DNA of 64,000 bases from CBDCYS01 sp965224215 (lineage in GTDB: Bacteria > Acidobacteriota > Terriglobia > Bryobacterales > UBA6623): assembly GCA_965224215.1 (NCBI GenBank), contig CBDCYS010000005.1:1-64000 (forward strand), given 5' to 3'. Position 1 is the stretch's first letter. Each line of letters starts with the position of its first letter. Positions 36,109 through 46,466 of the stretch are shown piece after piece. A program made the position numbers and the translations under genes. The notes beneath the pieces are model-generated. The model had not been told where the DNA came from. It saw only the letters and a program-made list of their open reading frames with translations, and did not search any database.

Positions 36109-36234
36109 CCCGACTGATTGCTTGCCGAATTCTTGCCGATCGTGTAAGCGTGGGGGATGATCACCAATAGTGATTCTTCCTCCCGTTCGCTACGCTCCCC
36201 CGCTCCTAGGTTTGTTGCTCTACTGGCCGGCACC

Positions 36235-37662
36235 ATGAGAAATACGAAGATCGTTTCTACCCTCGGACCGGCCACCAACAGCGTCGATACCATCGGCGCT
36301 CTTCTGGACGCGGGGACAGGTGTCGTGCGCCTCCATTTCTCGCACGGTGAACACGAGCAGCACGCTCAAACTATCGAATGTGTAAGGGCCGCAGCCAAGT
36401 CCTGCAAGCGGCTGATCCCCATCATTGCCGACCTGCAGGGGCCGAAAATCCGAACGGGCCCGATCGAGGGCAAGGAAGCGCTCGAAGTAGTCAGCGGTCA
36501 AACGCTACGCCTCACCACCCGGCCCGGCGGTGGCGCGGGGTCGCTCTCCATCGATTACCCGTTCTTGTCGGAAGACGTGCAGACAGACGACGCCATCTTG
36601 ATTGACGATGGCGCTATCGAATTGCGCGTGACCGGAATCGAAGCAGCCGATGTCCTCACCGAAGTGATTGCGGGCGGGACGATACTCCCGCGAAAAGGCG
36701 TTAACATTCCGGGCGCCGCCCTGCAGTTGCCATCGCTGACCGACAAGGATAAGCGCGATCTCAATTTCGCGCTGTCGCAGGGGGTCGACTACCTGGCGCT
36801 GTCGTTCGTCAGGAGCGCCGAAGATGTGCAGGCCTTGCGCGACATTGTGGATCAGCCGGGCGCACACGCCCACGTCATCGCGAAGCTCGAAAAACCGCAG
36901 GCGCTCGACCATCTCAGGGAGATTCTGGATATTTCCGACGGAGTGATGGTAGCGCGCGGAGACCTCGGCGTTGAGCTCTCACCCTGGCAGGTTCCGATCG
37001 AACAGAAACGCATTATCGATGAGGCCACGCGTGCCCGCAAGCCTGTGATCACGGCAACGCAGATGTTGCAATCGATGATTGACCGTCCATCACCGACCCG
37101 TGCCGAAGCCAGTGATGTGGCGAATGCGGTCTTCGACGGATCGGACGCGCTGATGCTTTCCGGCGAGACCGCAGTCGGCCGCTACCCGGTCGAATCGGTC
37201 CAAATGATGGCCCGAATTATTGAGAAAGCCGAAGCCTCGAGCGGAGAGTTCAGTGTACGGGTCGCCGCGATTGGGGACTCTCACGGCAATCTCTCCGCCG
37301 CCGTCGCTCACAGTGCCGCCGAGTTGGCCGCCGACTTGGGAGCGAAATACATTGTCGTCTACAGCGAAAGCGGCTACACTGCGCGGCTGGTTTCTAAGCA
37401 TCGACCGAAGTGCCCGATCCTGGGACTCTCGCGTCACGAGCATGTTTGCCGCAAGATGAAGCTGTTGTGGGGAGTCCGCTCGAAAATACTGCCGCAGGTT
37501 GCCGATCTGGATGCGCTCGTGGTGGCGACCGATGCCCTGATGCAGGAGCTCGGTTGGGTGCAACGGGGCGATCTGATTTGCGTTGTGGCCGGGACACCCT
37601 TCCGCGTCCCCGGCAAGACCGACTTGATCAAACTTCACCGAATCGACGAGATAAGTGCTTGA
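36235..37662 (+). CDS. pyk: Pyruvate kinase
   Basis: 475 aa when started at MRNTKIVSTLGPATNSVDTI, the conserved N-terminus of the family; the longer 36157 start adds unrelated serine-rich sequence. Visible motifs are VVRLHFSHGEHEQHAQT, ADLQGPKIRTGPIEG, the active-site helix MVARGDLGVELSPWQVPIEQ, ATQMLQSMIDRPSPTRAEAS and the C-terminal allosteric domain (YIVVYSESGYTARLVSKHRP). Converts phosphoenolpyruvate and ADP to pyruvate and ATP, the last step of glycolysis. Follows phhB by 126 bp. Confidence 0.96.
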   Translation: MRNTKIVSTLGPATNSVDTIGALLDAGTGVVRLHFSHGEHEQHAQTIECVRAAAKSCKRLIPIIADLQGPKIRTGPIEGKEALEVVSGQTLRLTTRPGGGAGSLSIDYPFLSEDVQTDDAILIDDGAIELRVTGIEAADVLTEVIAGGTILPRKGVNIPGAALQLPSLTDKDKRDLNFALSQGVDYLALSFVRSAEDVQALRDIVDQPGAHAHVIAKLEKPQALDHLREILDISDGVMVARGDLGVELSPWQVPIEQKRIIDEATRARKPVITATQMLQSMIDRPSPTRAEASDVANAVFDGSDALMLSGETAVGRYPVESVQMMARIIEKAEASSGEFSVRVAAIGDSHGNLSAAVAHSAAELAADLGAKYIVVYSESGYTARLVSKHRPKCPILGLSRHEHVCRKMKLLWGVRSKILPQVADLDALVVATDALMQELGWVQRGDLICVVAGTPFRVPGKTDLIKLHRIDEISA

Positions 37663-37909
37663 CGGGGTGCCGGCATTCTTGTGCGCAGTGCCGCCATTAC
37701 TGGCGAATGTCGGCGTCAAGGGTGCTGAACGGTGCACGCCGCTCGCCGCCGCTCCGCCTCAAATCAAGCTTGTCGATCGGCCCGATGGAAATCGATCCGT
37801 GCTCTGTCGAGCTGGACAACCCAGAGAAGGCTGCGTATTCCGGCGGGGTGCTATACTCGCGCCAGCCCCTAAGTTTTGAATTGCTGATTGACGAAAGGCT
37901 GGCGTCTGA

Positions 37910-39160
37910 ATGCAAGCGAAAGTTTTAGCAATGGTACTTGCGGGTGGCAAAGGAACCCGCCTGTATCCCCTTACGAAGGAGCGTTCCAAGCCCGCCGTGC
38001 CATTCGGCGGCAAGTATCGAATCGTCGATTTTGTCCTGAGTAATCTCATTAACTCGGGTATTTACTCGATCTACGTCCTAACGCAGTTCAAGGCCCAGTC
38101 GCTGCTTCAACATTTGCAGGATGGTTGGCAATTCGGCTACGTGCTGAAAGAACAATTCATCATTCCGGTTCCGGCGCAAATGCGCCAAGGGGAGCACTGG
38201 TATGAAGGCACATCCGACGCCATCTACCAAAACCTCCATTTGATCGAACTGGCGAGCCCCGACGTGGTCGCCGTCTTCGGAGCTGATCACATCTATCGGA
38301 TGGACGTAACGCAGATGATGGCCTACCACGACGAGAAGGGGGCCAAAGGTACGGTTGCCGCGCTCCCGGTTCCGGTCGAAGGCTCGGCGGAGTTCGGCAC
38401 CATTGAGGTCGACGAGGACTGGCGGATCGTCCGCTTCCACGAAAAAGTGTCCGACCCGCCTCAGATCCCGGGCCGGCCTGGCTGGACGCTGGCATCGATG
38501 GGTAATTACCTTTTCGATACCGAGGTTCTCGTTGAAGAACTGCGTCAAGATGCGGCTAAAGCCGAGAGCAGCCACGACTTTGGGAGAGACATGCTTCCCG
38601 AGATGGTCCAAGAGTATCCGATCTACGCCTACGACTTTCTAACTAACGTTGTCCCGGGAGAACTACAGGAAAACCGGGGTTACTGGCGGGATGTGGGAAC
38701 CATCGAAGCCTATTACGAAGCGAATATGGACCTGCGCGCGGTGCGCCCTTCGCTGAATCTATACAATCTCCGGTGGCCGCTCAGAACAGCTCAATACCCG
38801 GTTGGCCCAGCGAAATTCACGTTCGATGAGGAAGGTCGCCGTGGTCATGCGCTCAACTCGATCGTGTGTGAAGGATGTATTATCACTGGCGCGGAGGTGG
38901 TGAATTCAGTTCTCGGCCAAAGAGTGTTCGTGGACAATGGAGCCACCTTAACCGACTCCGTCGTGATGGATAACTGTTACATTGGCGCCGGCGCGAAAAT
39001 CTCGAAGGCGATCATCGACAAGAACGCACACATCCCCCCTGGGGTCCGAATCGGATACGATTTGGACGCGGACCGCAAGAACTACCACGTCAACGCGACA
39101 GGGATCGTAGTGGTCGAAGGGCATCGGTCGCCGATCCCAGTCTCGCCGTTGACGATCTGA
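37910..39160 (+). CDS. glgC: Glucose-1-phosphate adenylyltransferase
   Basis: 416 aa. The nucleotidyltransferase domain has LAMVLAGGKGTRLYPLTKER, SKPAVPFGGKYRIVDFVLSN, GTSDAIYQNL and VFGADHIYRMD. A C-terminal left-handed beta-helix follows (CEGCIITGAEVVNSVLGQRV). Makes ADP-glucose for glycogen synthesis. Full family length. A plausible -10 box, TATACT (37852-37857), lies in the 247-bp upstream region. No other glg genes are in the window. Confidence 0.96.
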   Translation: MQAKVLAMVLAGGKGTRLYPLTKERSKPAVPFGGKYRIVDFVLSNLINSGIYSIYVLTQFKAQSLLQHLQDGWQFGYVLKEQFIIPVPAQMRQGEHWYEGTSDAIYQNLHLIELASPDVVAVFGADHIYRMDVTQMMAYHDEKGAKGTVAALPVPVEGSAEFGTIEVDEDWRIVRFHEKVSDPPQIPGRPGWTLASMGNYLFDTEVLVEELRQDAAKAESSHDFGRDMLPEMVQEYPIYAYDFLTNVVPGELQENRGYWRDVGTIEAYYEANMDLRAVRPSLNLYNLRWPLRTAQYPVGPAKFTFDEEGRRGHALNSIVCEGCIITGAEVVNSVLGQRVFVDNGATLTDSVVMDNCYIGAGAKISKAIIDKNAHIPPGVRIGYDLDADRKNYHVNATGIVVVEGHRSPIPVSPLTI

Positions 39161-39583
39161 AGGATCCCGACTGCCTAGTCATTCTTTGTGACCTTTGATC
39201 GAGATCGAGAAAGAATCGGGACGGCGCTACATCTGCGGCGCGGTCCCAATTTCCTGCTCAGCCTGGCGCCAGTCCAGTTCGCTAGAGCCTTCGGGGCGGC
39301 CTTTGTGTTCCCAGAGGTGGCAGGCCATGCGGGCTACAGCCTCGTGGTAGGCAGCTGGGTCAAAAGCCGCGACCGGTGTGGCTGCCACAGGCTGAACCGT
39401 CTTGTTTGTAGGCTTCACGGCTTGCCCGGTCGTCGTGGATGTTTTGGCGATGCTTTTTTTCGGCGCTGCCGTTGCTTTCGGTTTCGCTGTCGATGCCACC
39501 TTTACGGTTCGCTTGCGTGGTGTTGCCGTCGCGCCTTTGGCCAGCTTGGCCTCTTTGGCGGGGCTTTTCGCGGCAATAGATTT

Positions 39584-40201
39584 AGTTCAATCACCAGGTC
39601 TAAACCCACCGCCTTTCAGGCGGTCAGCTTCAAGCAGTTCTGGATGAGAATGGGGGGATGGAAGAATATCGGCGAGGAGCGCATTCGGTCTACGACATCA
39701 AATATCACCTCATATGGATCACGAAGTACCGCTACAAGGTGTTACGGGGCAGGGTGGCAGAGCGGGTGCGGGATCTGATCCGGCAGAGCTGTGAAGCGAG
39801 GGGAGTGGCGGTGATCCGGGGCGCGGTGTCGCCGGATCATGTGCACATGTTGGTGACGGCTCCGCCGCAACTAGCGCCGTCGAAGCTGGTGCAGTACCTG
39901 AAGGGGCGGTCGTCGCGGCGATTACAGGACGAGTTTGGAGAGTTGCGGAAACGGTATTGGGGCCAACATCTGTGGGCACGCGGCTACTTTTGTGCGACGG
40001 TGGGCGCGGTAGATGAAGAAACGATCAAGAGATACATTGAGAGCCAGAAATGGGATGAGGACGGGGAAGGATTCAAGATTACAGCGCCCACCAAGTCTTG
40101 AGCCGGCTGTGAGCCGGACAGCTTCAGGCGGCTTGAGCCGCAACCCCGACTTTCAGTCGAAACGTAACCCACCGCCTTTCAGGCGGTGGATGTTTAGATT
40201 C
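39584..40201 (+). mobile_element. IS200/IS605-type element (tnpA only), 618 bp
   Basis: Subterminal hairpins CCGCCTTTCAGGCGG occur near both ends (39609-39623 and 40172-40186), as expected for Y1-transposase elements. No target duplication is needed. The boundaries (uncertain by the 4-bp AGTT) come from the restored DUF2934 frame. There is no accessory tnpB. Confidence 0.85.
39658..40101 (+). CDS. tnpA: IS200-family Y1 (HUH) transposase TnpA
   Basis: 147 aa. VYDIKYHLIWITKYRYKVLR at the N-terminus, the HUH motif in SPDHVHMLVTAPP and the catalytic tyrosine region in DEETIKRYIESQKW are all present. The frame is intact. It nicks and joins single-stranded ends at the flanking hairpins. Confidence 0.93.
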   Translation: MEEYRRGAHSVYDIKYHLIWITKYRYKVLRGRVAERVRDLIRQSCEARGVAVIRGAVSPDHVHMLVTAPPQLAPSKLVQYLKGRSSRRLQDEFGELRKRYWGQHLWARGYFCATVGAVDEETIKRYIESQKWDEDGEGFKITAPTKS

Positions 40202-40412
40202 AGTTTTCGCTGGCATGTGAACCATCCTATATAAGAAATGCTTTGAAACGCCGGGGCAGAGTCTTCCGGGTCTCGATGAACCTAGTCTCCTTGTACCGGC
40301 CCGAATCGAGATTGTTAAGCGGCCGGCGATGCAGACCGCCCCAGGCTCGGTAAGAGCAAGGATCGGCGGCCCCAAGGGAGAGGTCCAAAGCTGTCACTCG
40401 AAAAAGTACGAG

Positions 40413-42728
40413 TCAGAAAAAACGCACCATGTAGGTGACGCGCACACCACGGCCGATCTCTGGCGCCAGGTCCTTGATGAACGACGAATGGTTGCGGTAG
40501 AGGCGGTCGCCGATGTTGAAGATGTTGCAGGAAAACTGGTGCGCGAGGTGCTGTCTTGGAATCGTGTAGGACGCTTTCAGATTGACGACGCTGTAGCCGG
40601 GGGTTTTCGACTCCGTCGTAAAGGTCTGTTGCTGGCTGCTGGCAAGAATGATTTCGGGCTTGACGCTGAGCGCGCCGCGACGCCAATCGAAGCCGAGTTT
40701 ACCGCGCAAGGGCGGGATACGCGGCAAGGGCGTGTTGAATGCGGTTTCCTGGGCGTCGACGAAATCCATCCCCAGGTTCAGCCAGAAATCTTGGCGAAGC
40801 CGAAGCCCCAGATTCGCTTCTGCCCCCGCGAAGCGCGCGTCTCGCTGGGTGAACTCGATCACTGGCAGTTTGCCTCTCGTTTCGCCCGTTGCAAACGGGA
40901 AAACAAAGTTACTGAAACCGTAGTAGAACAGGCTTAGCTCGCCCCGTGCCTTGGCGCTCTGCTGGCGCAAAGACAGCTCGATGCCGTTGCCGATCTCGGG
41001 AATAAGTGCCGGGTCACCGACTTCGAACGAGAGACTGCCAATATGCGGCCCATTGTTATAAAGCTCCTCGAGAGCGGGCGCGCGGTAGGTGTGGGCATAG
41101 TTGACGACGAGCGCGCCCCCTTTCCGAATATCGGCGTGGACTCCTGCGGCCGCCGAGCCCCCGGTGAATGAGCGCATCGGCAGGCCTACGGGATCGTAGC
41201 TATTGCGCTCCAGCCGGCCTCCGAACTGAAACTTCACATTCTCGTACTCCAGTTCCTCCAGCCCGAAAACCGCGACCGCGTCTTGATCGACCGGGGGCGA
41301 AAGGGCCTCCTCTCCTGCTACGTCGTAGTCGCGCAGCAAGCCCCAAAAGCCAAAGCGGCCGGTCAGCGGTCCCCGTTTCTCTTGCTCGAAGACGCCTCGG
41401 TAAATGAACTGACCCTGATCAAATTGCGTTCCTATCGTGCGATCATCACCGGAAACCCCGACTTCGTCATGCGACCACTCGGTGACATTGAACGAGAGAC
41501 GGAAACTTTCGATCGCGGGACCGACCTTGCGGAGCCCCCAAGTGAGATCGAAGGCATGTCGTTGGGCATCGATCTGGACTCGCTCTTCATTGCCCGCTGT
41601 TCCCTGGGAGGGGCTTTCGCCGTCTCCCTCTTCTTCAAACTGAGCGGCGAAGGGCACTCCATAGATGCCGTCGTCGGCTTTGAAACCGACGCTGACGAAA
41701 GTCTTGTCCCCGTACCAACCCAGGCCGAGCTGACCGTTCAGCGAGCGCGTGCTGGAGCCCTCCACGGGTCCGATTGGAGTGTCGTAATCGCTGCTTCGCT
41801 GCCCACTGCCGCCGCCCCAGATCATCCACTTGCCGTGGCCGTACTCGAAGCCGGTGCCGGCTCCCGCCAGCGCGTTGGCGGACCCGGCCGAGGAAGAGAC
41901 GAATCCGCGCACGCCCTGGTGGGGATGCTCGTGGATGGCATGGTGGCGGCTGATCGCGTTGACGACGCCGCCAAGAGCGCTGCTGCCGTAAAGCAGCGTC
42001 GCGGGGCCCTTGACGACTTCGAGCCGGTCCAGCGTGGCGGTATTGATCAGTTCGCCGTGGTCGCCGGACTGCGATGACAACGAACCCGTGCGAACGCCGT
42101 CTTGCATGATCAGAACGCGGTCTCCATCGAAACCCCGGATCATCGGCCGGGAGGAACCAGGGCCGAAACTGCGTTTGGAGATTCCACTGCCGGGCTTATT
42201 CCCCAGTACCTCACCGAGTGAAGGAGCGACCGACTCCGCGAGATCGTAGGAATCAAGCGACTCGACGCTCTGGAAGGTCTCGAACGCCGTTTGCGGCTCG
42301 CCCCCCGCCGTGACATTCACCTGGTACTTGACGGCGGCGAGCTCCAACGTGAAGTCCATCTTGGATGCGACTCCCGGTCTGACCGTGATGGTCTTGGCGT
42401 CTTCGGTAAAGATACTGTCGAGGTGGGCCTGTAGATTGTAGCGCCCAGCAGGCACGTCGTCGAAACGGTAGTGGCCTTCGTCGTCGCTGGTGGTCGTGCG
42501 GCTAAGCTCGAACAGCAGGACGGCGGCTCCGTGCAGCGGCTCGCCGGTTTCGGTCAAGATGACGATTCCTTCGATTGAACCTTGCTTCTGGGCCGCAGGG
42601 AGGGTCTGGGTAGCGAGCATTCCCAGGCCGATCAGGACCCAGCCAGTCATGGTCCAGCCAGACAATGCCCAGGCCATCAAGAAGGCCCCGGTCGCCGGCA
42701 ATCGGCGGCCATTTCGCAAGATGTGCAT
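40413..42728 (-). CDS. TonB-dependent outer-membrane receptor
   Basis: 771 aa. After an N-terminal membrane/signal segment comes a carboxypeptidase-regulatory-like beta domain (SIEGIVILTETGEPLHGAAV ... DDVPAGRYNLQAHL). The plug domain follows (SRPMIRGFDGDRVLIMQDGV, DRLEVVKGPATLLYGSSALG), then the beta-barrel ending with the aromatic residue F (VRVTYMVRFF). A His/Asp/Glu-containing extracellular stretch (SRHHAIHEHPHQG) is similar in character to zinc receptors of the ZnuD type, so a metal substrate is possible but unproven. The upstream small gene in the same direction supports a metal-linked operon. Confidence 0.9.
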   Translation of the reverse strand: MHILRNGRRLPATGAFLMAWALSGWTMTGWVLIGLGMLATQTLPAAQKQGSIEGIVILTETGEPLHGAAVLLFELSRTTTSDDEGHYRFDDVPAGRYNLQAHLDSIFTEDAKTITVRPGVASKMDFTLELAAVKYQVNVTAGGEPQTAFETFQSVESLDSYDLAESVAPSLGEVLGNKPGSGISKRSFGPGSSRPMIRGFDGDRVLIMQDGVRTGSLSSQSGDHGELINTATLDRLEVVKGPATLLYGSSALGGVVNAISRHHAIHEHPHQGVRGFVSSSAGSANALAGAGTGFEYGHGKWMIWGGGSGQRSSDYDTPIGPVEGSSTRSLNGQLGLGWYGDKTFVSVGFKADDGIYGVPFAAQFEEEGDGESPSQGTAGNEERVQIDAQRHAFDLTWGLRKVGPAIESFRLSFNVTEWSHDEVGVSGDDRTIGTQFDQGQFIYRGVFEQEKRGPLTGRFGFWGLLRDYDVAGEEALSPPVDQDAVAVFGLEELEYENVKFQFGGRLERNSYDPVGLPMRSFTGGSAAAGVHADIRKGGALVVNYAHTYRAPALEELYNNGPHIGSLSFEVGDPALIPEIGNGIELSLRQQSAKARGELSLFYYGFSNFVFPFATGETRGKLPVIEFTQRDARFAGAEANLGLRLRQDFWLNLGMDFVDAQETAFNTPLPRIPPLRGKLGFDWRRGALSVKPEIILASSQQQTFTTESKTPGYSVVNLKASYTIPRQHLAHQFSCNIFNIGDRLYRNHSSFIKDLAPEIGRGVRVTYMVRFF

Positions 42729-42843
42729 GAAGTTCTTATCTCTTCGCTCCCCGTCCGAAATAGGTCAATCGCGAACATAGGCTGTCGGCCCTTTGCGCAA
42801 ATAGGATTTGCGTGAAGGCACGGAGCCGGCAATCGGAAGAAAA

Positions 42844-43137
42844 CTAAGCGTCGAGCGGGGGCGCGCGCGAGTGAGAGAACTCGCAAGAGTGGTCGGCTTG
42901 TGCGGCGGGTCCCGCTACCGAGATCCAGGAGATGAGCCGGGGAGGCGCATGGAACGTGGTGGCGGCCGCGGGGCGCAGCAGTGGGACGTGCGCGAGGTGA
43001 CAAAACTCACAGCAGTGGTCCAGGTCATCGCCATGAAGGAGTCCAGGTGCGGCCGCGGACGTCGTGATCACGAGTAGCGTGAACACGGCCAGCAGCGCTG
43101 GTACTCGAATAGCAACCTGTAGCCAGCGGCTGGTCAT
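42844..43137 (-). CDS. Small secreted His/Cys-containing protein (DUF2946-like)
   Basis: 97 aa with a signal peptide (LQVAIRVPALLAVFTLLVIT). The mature part contains DLDHCCEFCHLAHVPLLRP and later SCEFSHS. The C..C..H pattern resembles DUF2946-type small proteins found beside TonB receptors in metal-responsive loci. It precedes the TonB receptor by 115 bp on the same strand. Three 15-bp direct repeats sit just before its start codon. Confidence 0.6.
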   Translation of the reverse strand: MTSRWLQVAIRVPALLAVFTLLVITTSAAAPGLLHGDDLDHCCEFCHLAHVPLLRPAAATTFHAPPRLISWISVAGPAAQADHSCEFSHSRAPPLDA

Positions 43138-43144
43138 TGAAACC

Positions 43145-43189
43145 TTAACGAGGAAAACTCTAACGAGGAAAACTTTAACGACGAAAAGT
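43145..43189 (-). promoter_or_regulatory. Three 15-bp direct repeats upstream of the secreted-protein/TonB pair
   Basis: On the plus strand the units are TTAACGAGGAAAACT, CTAACGAGGAAAACT and TTAACGACGAAAAGT, placed back to back. They begin 8 bp before the ATG of the small secreted protein (minus strand). The position in the leader suggests an operator or a translational control element. The 15-bp period is also a multiple of three, so decayed coding sequence cannot be excluded. Confidence 0.5.
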
Positions 43190-43929
43190 CAACAAGACAC
43201 GAATTCGCGGACAAGGTCATCCGGGCCCAGTTACAGGCGGCAAGGCGCAATGGCCACCCCTGTAAAAATGCCTTATATCTTCTAATTATCACGGACAGAA
43301 GACCGTGTCAAGCCAGCCAGTGTCCTATTCGGCACTCGTTTCGATCGGTTGTCAGCTTCGGGTCGGAAGCATCGAACAAGCTGACCGTTCACGGTCTTCG
43401 GACCGGGGGCCGCATCCGGGCGTGGCTGGGTTAGCCTGAAATCCCGCCGGCTCTCGATATCGGCGGTGCTGGGACCGCTCTATGCGCGCGAACTCTACTC
43501 TTTGACAGCCGTCGAGCTGGAAGATGACACGCGCTTACCCGCCCTCGCCTACGTTTGAAGATCTTAAGCTGGAATCCTTCGAGTCAGTGAACTGCGCTGT
43601 CGCCTTGCGGGTAGCAGCTACGCGCGGCAAGCGGCCGCAGTCACACTGGCTGAAAATGCTCTCAGTGTCCGGGTGGCCTCTACTGCAATCACCCATTGCA
43701 ATCACAAGTAATCCGCCGGTCGCTATTGCCCAGTCGGTCACGAGCCCGCTAGGCTGAAGTAGAGGGGAAGCGCGGTCAGACTCTGCGTTTTACGCGGATT
43801 TCGCTGAGCCGCCATTCGCCCCCTGCGCGACAGGACGATCCTGATGGACGAAACAACAAAACGTCGAAACGTGAAAGACCGGAATTCCCTAGAGTTAACG
43901 CTGACCGCGCCATTGCGGAAAACCGTCGG
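43190..43929. other. Gene-poor region (740 bp)
   Basis: The left 100 bp should hold the promoter of the leftward secreted-protein/TonB pair, with an AT-rich stretch near 43265-43290. From about 43290 to 43960 there are only short unconvincing ORFs. The N-terminal third of a PSD1 gene, expected before 43930, is absent, so the right part is deletion debris. Confidence 0.4.
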
Positions 43930-46464
43930 GTGCTGGATCAGCCCAGGCTTGACGCCGACAACGCGTTTCCGGCCTGGCCCTATCGCGACTACGTCCTCAA
44001 CGCCTTCCGCGACAACAAGCCATTCGACGATTTTACGCGCGAGCAATTGGCCGGCGATCTGATTCCAAACGCTACTCTCGAGCAGAGGACGGCTTCGGCA
44101 TACAACCGCATCCACCGTGTTTCCTCCGAAGGAGGCATTCAGGACAAGGAGTACCTCGCCAAGTATGGAGCCGATCGCGTCAGGACTACCAGCGCGGTGT
44201 GGCTTGGGATCACGACCGGCTGCGCCGAGTGCCACGACCACAAGTTCGACCCAATCTTGACGAAGGACTTCTACTCGATGAAGGCGGTTTTCGCCGACCT
44301 CGAAGAGAACGGCATTGTGGGGACAAGCGGCCCCAAGGGCCACGGTACGAAGATGATGCTGCCCAGCAACGAGCAGCGTGAATTGGAGCAGCAGCTTAGC
44401 ACGGAACTGGCCGGCGCCAAAAGCGCTTTAGCGGAAAAGGTCAAGGCGGCGGAAGCTCGCCGCATGGAGTGGGAGAAGGAGATCCTAGCGGCGCACGAAG
44501 CGGGCAACTTGGCCGGGCATTATCAGCGGCCTCTTTCGGCTGCAACGAAAAATGGCGCCAAGCTGACGATTTACAACGAGGAGCCGGTCGATAGCAACTT
44601 CTACCTTTTCGACTTCTTCGGTACGTTTTCGGCCAGTCTGGTTACCGAGAGGAGGCGCGGCGATGGGCTGATCGTTGCGTCCGGGCCCGGTGAAGGCGTC
44701 TGGACCGCGCTCGGCGTCGACGTCATGCAAGATGAGGGCCTGCCGGGCGCCAGAGTTTCGCGCGGGGCGGATCGCTTTGTCCTGACAGAGGTCGAGGCCG
44801 AACTCTCATCCGGCGGCGGTGAAAGCCCGCGTGATGTGTCTTTCGTGCTCGCCACCGCCAGCAGCCTCTTTGCCGAGCAACCCGAGCATCGGGCGATGGG
44901 AGCAATCGACGGCGACTCCAAGACGGGATGGGGAGTTTCCCGCGGCGAGGGGGTGAACCCGTTCCTGGCTTTGCGTTTTTCAGAGAAGCTGAAAACAAGC
45001 GCCGACTCGGTTGTCACAATCCGGCTGCAACACGACAGCAGCTATCGCAGTGCGACGATCGGCCGCTTTCGAGTGGCGCTCAGCTCTGGGACATACTCCG
45101 CACCCGAGATCGGTCTGGCGTTCGACAAGGTTGGGCAAAGACCGCCCGACTCTGATGAGGGCACGCTGATCCAAGCAGTGGAGCGCGGCCTGCCTGGGAA
45201 GGTGCTCGGGGCGCTGAAAATCGACGAGGCCGAGCGCAAGGAAGAGCAGCAGAAAGCTGTCACGGATCACTTTGCCTGGTCCGAGCCGGAATTCGAGGGT
45301 TTGGTAGCTCGGGTGGCGGATCTGGAAGCGAAACTCGGCGCCCTCAAAGAGGCGATTCCGATGGTCGTTGTCAGCCGAACGACCGAACCCCGGAAAACCC
45401 GCATTCTCCCACGTGGCAATTGGATGGACGATTCCGGCGAAATCGTCGAGCCGGCGATTCCTGTTTTTCTCGGGAAGCTGGACACAAACGGGCAGCGGGC
45501 CAGCCGCCTCGATTTTGCTAACTGGATCGGCTCCGACGACAATCCGCTGACGCCACGGGTGTATGTGAACCGAGTGTGGAGCAGGTTCTTTGGACGCGGG
45601 TTGTCGAAAGTCCTCGACGACATCGGGTCACAAGGCGATTGGCCCACGCATCCGGGACTGCTCGACTGGCTTGCCGCTGAATTCCGTGACCCCTCGTGGC
45701 ACGCCAAAGGAAGTCATCCCTGGGACGTAAAACATATCATCCGGACGATTGTGAACAGCAACACCTATCGGCAATCGTCGCTAACCAGCCCGGAACTGGA
45801 TGAGCGAGACGTGGATAACCGCTTGCTTGCTCGTCAGGCTAGCTTTCGCGTCGAGGCCGAAAACGTGCGCGATGTCGCGCTCGCCATCTCGGGTCTGTTG
45901 GTTGAAAAATTTGGGGGCCCGAGTGTTCGGCCCCATCAGCCAGAAGGATACTTGGCCGCGATGAACTTTCCCAAGTGCGCCTACTCGGCAAGCCGCGGCG
46001 AGGACCTCTACCGCAGGGGCCTTTACACCAAATGGCAACGCACCTTCCTCCACCCGAGCCTGATGATCTTCGATGCGCCCAGTCGCGAGGAGTGCACCGT
46101 ATCTCGTTCGAGATCCAATACTCCACTGCAAGCCTTGGTGCTCTTGAACGACCCGATTTATGTCGAGGCGGCACGGGTATTCGCTCAGAACGTTCTTGAC
46201 CAGGCGCGAGGATTCGATAAGCAGCTTGATGCGATCTTCGTGCGAGCGCTCAGCCGCTCGCCGTCCTTACAAGAACGCGAGACCCTGAAGGTCCTCTACG
46301 AAAGTGGCCTGGCGCGGTTCCGATCGCAGCCTGACGCAGCCCGATCCTTCTTGGCTGTCGGCGAAGCTCGGGCTCCCGCCCGATTCGAAACGGCTCAACT
46401 CGCTGCCATGACGGCGGTGACGCGAGCAGTTCTCAATCTCCACGAAACGATTACAAGGAACTAG
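43930..46464 (+). pseudogene. PSD1 (DUF1549-DUF1553) protein lacking its N-terminal third
   Basis: Family similarity begins at AWPYRDYVLNAFRDNKPFDD (about 43975), the middle of DUF1549. The signal peptide, PSCyt1 heme domain and first part of DUF1549 seen in the paralogue at 31704 are missing. What remains has the CxxCH region TGCAECHDHKFDPI, a long inserted coiled-coil and beta-sandwich section, and a complete DUF1553 (VNRVWSRFFGRGLSKVLDD, RSRSNTPLQALVLLNDP). A GTG at 43930 is the only start and gives no signal peptide, so export is unlikely. The downstream DUF1501 partner is intact. Confidence 0.8.
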
Positions 46465-46466
46465 CC

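Larger units (their letters stand above)
39227..40216 (-). pseudogene. DUF2934 protein gene split by an IS200-type element
   Basis: The main part (39227-39583) encodes a Lys/Ala/Thr-rich, histone-H1-like tail followed by the DUF2934 core HEAVARMACHLWEHKGRPEG and DWRQAEQEI. The first codons, MPAKT, lie on the far side of the IS (start ATG at 40214-40216). Joining the two flanks at the shared AGTT gives an uninterrupted ORF reading MPAKTKSIAAKSPAKEAKLA. DUF2934 proteins are small and common in Acidobacteriota; their function is unknown. Alternative internal GTG starts may still give a shortened protein. Confidence 0.78.

Noticed and set aside
43190..43300. Cobalamin riboswitch upstream of the TonB receptor locus
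   Set aside because: The conserved B12-box and surrounding core motifs were not found; only an AT-rich leader and short direct repeats are visible.
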